Positions 5,932 through 10,746 of a stretch of DNA of 10,746 nt are shown here, one piece after another; within the stretch, counting starts at the first letter, position 1; the number at the start of each line of letters is the position of its first letter. The stretch is from contig JAEZCV010000015.1 in assembly GCA_023429985.1 (NCBI GenBank), forward strand, positions 1 through 10,746. Reading direction: 5' to 3'. The notes below the pieces were generated by a model. That model was not told where the DNA came from and ran no database searches. It saw only the letters and a program-made list of their open reading frames with translations. The translations under genes were made by a program, and so were the position numbers. Source of the DNA: Bacteroidota bacterium. Its GTDB lineage: Bacteria; Bacteroidota; Bacteroidia; Chitinophagales; Chitinophagaceae.

Positions 5932-7643
5932 AGATTTCCGGCCTTTAGTTGTTTTACAGCATAGTCGCAGGCTCTTGCTGTTAATGCCATATAGGTAAGC
6001 GAAGGGCTTTGGCAAGGTGAAGATGTCATACAACTTCCATCGGTAACAAAAACATTTTTCACATCATGCATCTGGTTCCATTTATTGAGAACTGAAGTTT
6101 TTGGATCATTGCCCATTCGGATCGTTCCCATTTCATGTACACAGGCACCGCCAACCGTTTTATAATTGTAGCCTTCAACTTCAGAAAATCCGGCAGCTTT
6201 AAGCATTTCCACTGCACTTTCTTCCATATCATTTCTCATAGCATTTTCATTGTCACCAAATTCAAAAGAAATTTCTACTAACGGTAATCCCCACTTGTCT
6301 TTCTCCTTACCTGATAATTTTACTTCATTGTTAAAGTTGGGTAATGTTTCTCCCCAGGCGCCCATCCACATTGTCCATGGACCAGGTGTTGTAAGTTGGT
6401 CTTTAAAATCTTCACCAAACCCGTTTATTTTGTTCATACCATCCTGCCAGCTCATTCTCTCTGCATCTGCCTGAAAGGCAAAACCTCTTAAATAATCAGT
6501 TCTTTTTGATTGTTCGTCAATATTTCTGAACCTGGGAATATAAATGCCGTTTGGTCTACGGCCAGAGTAATAGTATTCCTTAAAACCTTCATGGACACCT
6601 ACAGCGCCAACACGATGGTGATGATCCATTAAGTTATGTCCAACCTGGCCGCTTGAGTTCCCCAAACCATCTGGGAAGTATGGCGATGTGGAATTCAGTA
6701 GGATAGATGCACTGGCGATAGTAGAAGCGTTCAGGAAAATTATAGAAGCAAAAAATTCAAAGGTTTTATGAGTTAAAGAATCTATTACTCTAACACCTTT
6801 AGCTTTTTTAGTTTCCGGATCATAAAGAATTTCTGAAACAATTGCATGTGGCTTTATGGTTAGATTACCCGTAACTGCTGCACTTGGAAGAGTAGCAGAA
6901 TTACTACTAAAATAACCACTGAAAGGACAACCTCTACTGCAAAGATTCCTGTATTGGCAAGGTCCACGTCCATGTAAGGCCTGGGTAAGATTAGCGGTTC
7001 GACCTATTGTTACACAACGATTACCGAAATGCCTGGCAACTTCTGTTCTAAAATGTTTTTCCAGAATATTCATTTCCATTGCAGGTTGAAATTCTCCATC
7101 CGGCAGTTGTTTTAATCCTTCTGGTGATCCGCTTATCCCGGCAAATCTTTCAACATGATCATACCAAGGGGCAAGATCTTTATACCTGATGGGCCAGTCA
7201 ACGGCAATGCCTTCTTTTAAATTGGCTTCGAAATCGATATCACTTATACGGTAGCTTTGACGACCCCAAACCAGTGAGCGCCCACCCACCTGATAACCCC
7301 TGATCCAATGAAAAGGTTTATCCTGGATATAAGGGTGCTCTTTATCTTTTACATAAAAATGCTTGGTTGCTTCATTGTAACTGCTGCTCTGAATAGGATT
7401 TTCTTCTTCATCCTGCCTGGTTTTTTGGAGGCGGGATTCAAATTCCCAGGGATGTTTCATGGCAGTTGGGTAATCTTTAATGTGTTCAACATTCCTGCCT
7501 CTTTCCAATACAATTGTTTTCAAACCTTTTTCACAAAGTTCTTTCGCTGCCCATCCGCCACTTATTCCGGAACCAATGACAATGGCATCATAAGTGTTTT
7601 CTGCTTTACCCCTGGTGTTGATATTTTGCTTTGGTTCACCCAT
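5928..7643 (-). CDS. GMC-family FAD oxidoreductase (gluconate 2-dehydrogenase large-subunit-like)
   Basis: A 571-residue flavoprotein. The N-terminal Rossmann motif GSGISGG (24-30) ends at acidic E47 in VLERG, and a GMC signature GGRSLVWGRQS spans 120-130. The C-terminal FAD/active-site segment has H503 in VHEMGT, then VTDGSCMTSSPC and SPSLTYMAL. It probably oxidises a sugar, sugar acid or other alcohol. Cys229, Cys235 and Cys239 form C-x5-C-x3-C, which could hold an Fe-S cluster as in FAD-dependent glucose or fructose dehydrogenases; I am not certain of this. The second catalytic position, normally His or Asn before Pro, is Ser546. It has no signal peptide of its own and is preceded by 6 bases and a Tat-exported partner gene, so it is probably exported folded with that partner. 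Its stop codon overlaps the stop of the convergent HAD gene. Substrate unknown. Confidence 0.88.
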   Translation of the reverse strand: MGEPKQNINTRGKAENTYDAIVIGSGISGGWAAKELCEKGLKTIVLERGRNVEHIKDYPTAMKHPWEFESRLQKTRQDEEENPIQSSSYNEATKHFYVKDKEHPYIQDKPFHWIRGYQVGGRSLVWGRQSYRISDIDFEANLKEGIAVDWPIRYKDLAPWYDHVERFAGISGSPEGLKQLPDGEFQPAMEMNILEKHFRTEVARHFGNRCVTIGRTANLTQALHGRGPCQYRNLCSRGCPFSGYFSSNSATLPSAAVTGNLTIKPHAIVSEILYDPETKKAKGVRVIDSLTHKTFEFFASIIFLNASTIASASILLNSTSPYFPDGLGNSSGQVGHNLMDHHHRVGAVGVHEGFKEYYYSGRRPNGIYIPRFRNIDEQSKRTDYLRGFAFQADAERMSWQDGMNKINGFGEDFKDQLTTPGPWTMWMGAWGETLPNFNNEVKLSGKEKDKWGLPLVEISFEFGDNENAMRNDMEESAVEMLKAAGFSEVEGYNYKTVGGACVHEMGTIRMGNDPKTSVLNKWNQMHDVKNVFVTDGSCMTSSPCQSPSLTYMALTARACDYAVKQLKAGNL

Positions 7644-7649
7644 TTCTTA

Positions 7650-8225
7650 TTATTGAATTGCCCATGATTTTTGTCCGGGTTCAAGTTTAATAATTGATCT
7701 GAATTTGCCGGGAATATAGTCATATGCAAGACCATTTGTAACTCCTTCCATAGAGGTGCAGTATCCTATTACAGTAAATTTCTTGAGTGTTGAAAAAAAG
7801 GAATCACCCAAAAGTTTTGCTTCAACCTTTCCAATAAATCCACCTGGAGATTTTCCTTTTTCTTCAAAGTGAGTAAGAACAGCAATTTTTTCCTGTTGTG
7901 AACAGAACATAAATGATTTATTGAATTGTTGTTGGGTCCAGTCCACCAGGTCTTCCAGACCTTCAAGGAAATTATTCTGAGTTTGAGTGTTGGCTGCATT
8001 CTTTACCATATGATCAATAAAATTTCCCACTCCGGCTTCCATAGCTCCCGGGGATTGGGTTTTGGGTATAATTGTTTCAGCCAGGTGAGCAATCAGGTCT
8101 TTATGTTTGTCAAGGATTTTAAGATCCGGAGTTTTGTAAATATTATAAGACCTGAATCCAAGGTAAGAAATGGCAGATGCGCCTCCCAAAATAAAAATTC
8201 TCTTTATTGCAGTCCTACGGTTCAT
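7650..8225 (-). CDS. Gluconate 2-dehydrogenase subunit 3 family protein with Tat signal
   Basis: A 191-residue protein starting NRRTAIKRIF (R3-R4 twin arginine), followed by a hydrophobic stretch (FILGGASAISYLGF, 11-24), a clear Tat-type signal or anchor. The next block, LIAHLAETIIP (44-54) and SPGAMEAGVGNFID (58-71), is the hallmark of the small subunit 3 family that accompanies GMC dehydrogenases. In characterised three-subunit gluconate, sorbitol and glucose dehydrogenases the small subunit carries the Tat signal and escorts the catalytic flavoprotein to the periplasm. The same is likely here, because the GMC gene follows after 6 bases and lacks a signal. No cytochrome c subunit gene is adjacent, so the electron acceptor is unknown. 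It is transcribed first in the two-gene unit, from the 8226-8434 region. Confidence 0.87.
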   Translation of the reverse strand: MNRRTAIKRIFILGGASAISYLGFRSYNIYKTPDLKILDKHKDLIAHLAETIIPKTQSPGAMEAGVGNFIDHMVKNAANTQTQNNFLEGLEDLVDWTQQQFNKSFMFCSQQEKIAVLTHFEEKGKSPGGFIGKVEAKLLGDSFFSTLKKFTVIGYCTSMEGVTNGLAYDYIPGKFRSIIKLEPGQKSWAIQ

Positions 8226-8434
8226 TTAATATCAGGCATAAATATAATCATCAAAATTGCATTTGCCAGAATAACTAATTGATTTTTAAGAACATTACTT
8301 TTAACTGTCACTATTTTTATTTATATATCCATGTCATATTAAAATATATTACTTTTGGATGCTAATATCCTTAAGAAGTCCTATCCGGTATCCACTGTGA
8401 AATCCCTCTTTTTTTCACCCATTTTTACTCTTAA
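8226..8434. promoter_or_regulatory. Divergent intergenic region with a Bacteroidota-type -7 element
   Basis: This 209-base AT-rich region separates the Tat/GMC unit (minus) from the T9SS cargo gene (plus). TACTTTTG at 8350-8357 matches the TAnnTTTG -7 consensus of the Bacteroidota primary sigma factor and would give a leader of about 70 bases before the ATG at 8435. A near copy, TACTTTTA, lies at 8296-8303 within a repeated ATTACTTTT (8294-8302 and 8348-8356). I find no clean -33 box at the right distance, and no good -7 element on the minus strand. There is no sign of an RNA gene or riboswitch. Confidence 0.4.
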
Positions 8435-10690
8435 ATGCTACATATGAAATTAAAATGTACACTACTTCTTATTGTATTAGCCTTGCTATTTACAAATTCT
8501 TCTTTAGCTCAAAGCACCGATGATTACAGGAGTAATTTTACAACTACAGGTCTTTGGTCGGCTATTGGAAGCTGGGAACGCTATAATGGAACCATATGGG
8601 AACCGGCTCCCGCTGCTCCAACAAGTGCTAATGGTGTTATAACCATTCAGGCTGGTGACAGTGTAAGGATTAATTCAAGTATAACCATCGACCAAGTAGT
8701 TATTGAACCAGGAGCTGTATTATCAGTTGTTAATGGTGCAGGCACGGTAAGTATTAATGATGTTGCCTTGGAGGACGATATTATTGTAAATGGCCGACTT
8801 TATGTTTATGGGTTTAGCACACTGGGAGGTACAGGAAGTGTAATGGTAAATAGTGGGGGTTTAATGAATGTTACTACCCTTGGTGTTTTATCTGCAAATA
8901 CTACAATTAGTGCAGGTGCCGACTTATTATTTTACGGGTCAACACCAGTGGTATCAGATGCAGTTGTAACAAATAATGGAACAATTAGCTGGGGGCCTAA
9001 TAATTTAAATCTGAATAGCGCTACCATTATTAATAATGGTGACTTTAATGCGGCTGGTGATAATACTATAGGCGGAACTGGTGGTTTAATAACAAATAAT
9101 GGCAATTTTAGTAAACTAGGCGGAACAGGAAATACTTCCATAGCAATTCCTTTTACAAACGTCGGAGTTGTGAATATAAATACCGGTACGCTTTTAAATA
9201 CTACAGCAGCTGCGATATTTACAAACACCGGAACTATCAATTTTAATGGAACATCATTTGTGAATAGTTCAGGAACTATTAATTTTAATGTTGGATCTGT
9301 TATAAACGGTGTATCCACATTATCCAGTATAAGTGGTCCTTCACTTATGGTAATTAATGAAAATCTCAGTTTCACCAATGTTAGCATAACGGCAGGTATA
9401 ATCAATGGATTAGGGTCTTTAACCATTCCTGGTATACTTACATTTAATGCAGGAACGCTTGGAGTTCCAACAGTTTTAAGTGCCGGCGCGGTAGGTAATT
9501 TGGGAACCACAACAAATAAAACCATTAGTGCAGATTTTATAAATGATGGAACAATCAATTGGCTTAATGGAAACATTACTCTGGCAAATGCTACTCTCAC
9601 CAATAATGGAATTATTGAAGAAGCTTTTACTGCTAACTGGGCATTTTTGAATGGTGGTGGTGTAAATGAAGTTGTTAATGCAGGAGCGATCAACAAAACC
9701 TCTGCTTTTTCTCTTACAAACAATTTGTTAGTACCTATAACAAATAGTGGAACTTTAAGTGGAAGTGGGACATATTTATTTACGGGTGGATTAACTAATA
9801 ACCCTGGCGCAACTTATGCTCCTGGTGAAACGAGTGATCCTGCAATTTTAACGGTAAGCAACCAGGCTATTTCAGCAAATAGCACGGTAGATATTGAAAT
9901 CGGAAGTTCTCCTGTTCCCGGAGTTGGCCAGGATCTATTAACAATAAGTACAGGAGGTGTTACACCACTTGCCGGAACATTAAATGTAACTCAGGACCTT
10001 ACAGTTCCGGGTGGCCCTTTAGGTTTCTATACAATTATGACAACTGCGGGCACTTTCTCCGGTAATTTTACCACCATAAATCTTCCTACTAATTTTACAT
10101 ATGCAGGAATAGTTGGAGGAAATACAGTTCAAATTGAGAAGATTGCTATATTTCCTTTGCCGGTGAAATGGGGAATATTTAAGGCTATACCAAGAGAGAA
10201 TGTAGTTAAAATAAATTTCTCTACTTTATTGGAAATAAATACAAGCCATTTTATTATAGAACATTCTCTGGATGGGCAACAATATTCAGCTATAGCAAGT
10301 ATTCCTGCCAGTGAAAATTCAGAAGTGGAGAACTTTTACAGCTTCCAACATAACCAACCAAATCTTTCAAAGAATAATTTTTACAGGATCAAACAAATCG
10401 ATCTTGATGGCAAATTCATTTATTCAGAAATCAGGATGGTAAGTTTTACAGATAAGGCAATTTTAGTAAAAGGGTTTCCGAATCCTGTTTCCGATGTGCT
10501 TTATTTATCTGTTCAGGATGAATTATTTACAGTTCAATTGATGAATACTTCAGGTGTTGTTATCAAATCAATTCGACTGGCTCCAGGCCTTACAAAAGTG
10601 AATGTAAGTGATTTGCCATCTGGTGTTTACATCATGTCAATTTTCCAGGACAATAAGTTTATCAATTCACAGAAGTTGATTAAAGAATAA
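8435..10690 (+). CDS. Secreted repeat-rich protein with T9SS type A sorting domain
   Basis: A 751-residue protein. A Sec signal peptide (K5, K7, then a Leu-rich core) ends at S-L-A25 before Q26. Residues ~30-110 begin with a WSAIGSWERYNGTIW motif and an ITIQAGDSVRI strand, as in many Bacteroidota surface proteins. Residues ~110-500 are Gly/Asn/Thr/Ser-rich, with repeated TNNGTI, NNGDF, NTGTINFN and SGTINFN strands that suggest a parallel beta-helix. Residues ~573-678 match the common pre-sorting module (LPVKWGIFKA, HFIIEHSLDG, YRIKQIDLDGKFIYSEI). The last ~73 residues (GFPNPVSD, DLPSGVYIMSI, QKLIKE) form the type A sorting domain recognised by the type IX secretion system. It is expected at the cell surface or released. 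No catalytic motif is visible, so an adhesin or matrix role is a guess. An ATG at 8444 gives a slightly more classical signal peptide. The gene is monocistronic. Confidence 0.9.
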   Translation: MLHMKLKCTLLLIVLALLFTNSSLAQSTDDYRSNFTTTGLWSAIGSWERYNGTIWEPAPAAPTSANGVITIQAGDSVRINSSITIDQVVIEPGAVLSVVNGAGTVSINDVALEDDIIVNGRLYVYGFSTLGGTGSVMVNSGGLMNVTTLGVLSANTTISAGADLLFYGSTPVVSDAVVTNNGTISWGPNNLNLNSATIINNGDFNAAGDNTIGGTGGLITNNGNFSKLGGTGNTSIAIPFTNVGVVNINTGTLLNTTAAAIFTNTGTINFNGTSFVNSSGTINFNVGSVINGVSTLSSISGPSLMVINENLSFTNVSITAGIINGLGSLTIPGILTFNAGTLGVPTVLSAGAVGNLGTTTNKTISADFINDGTINWLNGNITLANATLTNNGIIEEAFTANWAFLNGGGVNEVVNAGAINKTSAFSLTNNLLVPITNSGTLSGSGTYLFTGGLTNNPGATYAPGETSDPAILTVSNQAISANSTVDIEIGSSPVPGVGQDLLTISTGGVTPLAGTLNVTQDLTVPGGPLGFYTIMTTAGTFSGNFTTINLPTNFTYAGIVGGNTVQIEKIAIFPLPVKWGIFKAIPRENVVKINFSTLLEINTSHFIIEHSLDGQQYSAIASIPASENSEVENFYSFQHNQPNLSKNNFYRIKQIDLDGKFIYSEIRMVSFTDKAILVKGFPNPVSDVLYLSVQDELFTVQLMNTSGVVIKSIRLAPGLTKVNVSDLPSGVYIMSIFQDNKFINSQKLIKE
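8969..9780 (+). repeat. Degenerate coding repeats of a putative beta-solenoid
   Basis: Inside the T9SS cargo gene short motifs recur. ACAAATAATGG occurs at 8969-8979 and 9092-9102, with close variants near 9028 and 9599. A 19-base unit beginning GGAACTAT and ending TTTTAATG occurs at 9230-9248 and, with one change, at 9272-9290. The offset of the latter pair is 42 bases, which is 14 residues in frame (GTINFN to GTINFN). Most units are diverged at DNA level, so the array is ancient rather than recently expanded. Confidence 0.6.
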
Positions 10691-10707
10691 TCGATCATAT
10701 CAAAATG

Positions 10708-10733
10708 AAAGGCGGCCTTAGGGCCGCTTTTTT
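10708..10733 (+). terminator. Intrinsic terminator of the T9SS cargo gene
   Basis: GCGGCC (10712-10717) pairs with GGCCGC (10722-10727) across a TTAG loop. It is flanked by an A-run on the left and a six-to-seven T run on the right, starting 18 bases after the stop codon. The GC-rich stem stands out from the AT-rich surroundings. Confidence 0.9.
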
Positions 10734-10746
10734 ATTGCCTGGTTTT

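Noticed and set aside
7308..7667. A 119-residue plus-strand frame across the GMC start region
   Set aside because: It lies antisense to well-supported GMC and subunit 3 coding sequence and has no recognisable domain.
8397..8418. GTGAAA...TTTCAC inverted repeat in the leader of the T9SS cargo gene
   Set aside because: A six-base AT-rich stem with a ten-base loop is weak and expected by chance; there is no riboswitch-like structure around it.
8932..9723. A 263-residue open frame on the minus strand within the T9SS cargo gene
   Set aside because: It is an antisense shadow of a low-complexity, repeat-rich coding region. It has no signal, domain or start context, and the plus-strand protein has clear domains at both ends.

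Overview
The window looks like a chromosome segment from a member of the Bacteroidota, possibly a Chitinophagales/Sphingobacteriia-type organism. The reasons are AT-rich coding DNA, weak or absent Shine-Dalgarno sequences, a TAnnTTTG-type promoter element, a small lipoprotein with an S-C lipobox, and a large secreted protein ending in a type IX secretion system (T9SS) sorting domain. I see no RNA genes, CRISPR array, insertion sequence or phage gene. The genus cannot be fixed from this sequence.

Layout. Bases 1-30 hold a perfect hairpin, probably the end of an upstream unit. Bases 64-540 (+) encode a small lipoprotein of unknown function, followed by a bidirectional terminator shared with the convergent gene. 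Bases 585-2219 (-) encode a large polytopic membrane protein resembling a GT-C glycosyltransferase. Divergent from it, 2293-5931 (+) is a tight four-gene operon with overlapping or nearly touching reading frames: a UbiA-family phosphoribosyl-polyprenyl-phosphate synthase, a DprE1-like FAD oxidase, a DprE2-like short-chain reductase and a HAD-IB phosphatase. The operon meets, stop codon on stop codon, a minus-strand pair (5928-8225): a GMC-family FAD oxidoreductase and its Tat-exported gluconate-2-dehydrogenase-subunit-3-like partner. After a 209-base divergent intergenic region, 8435-10690 (+) encodes a repeat-rich secreted protein with a T9SS type A C-terminal domain, closed by a strong terminator.

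How the genes work together. The four-gene operon matches, step by step, the actinobacterial route to decaprenyl-phosphoryl-D-arabinofuranose. UbiA would join PRPP to a polyprenyl phosphate, the HAD enzyme would remove the 5-phosphate, and the DprE1/DprE2 pair would epimerise ribose to arabinose at C2 through a 2-keto intermediate. The divergent GT-C-like protein is the natural candidate for the transferase that uses the lipid-linked pentose on the periplasmic side. The most interesting reading of this window is therefore a compact, self-contained lipid-linked D-arabinofuranose synthesis-and-transfer cassette in a Gram-negative Bacteroidota. The enzyme families are well supported; the sugar and the acceptor are inferred. 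The GMC pair is a separate periplasmic sugar- or alcohol-oxidising system with an unidentified electron acceptor.
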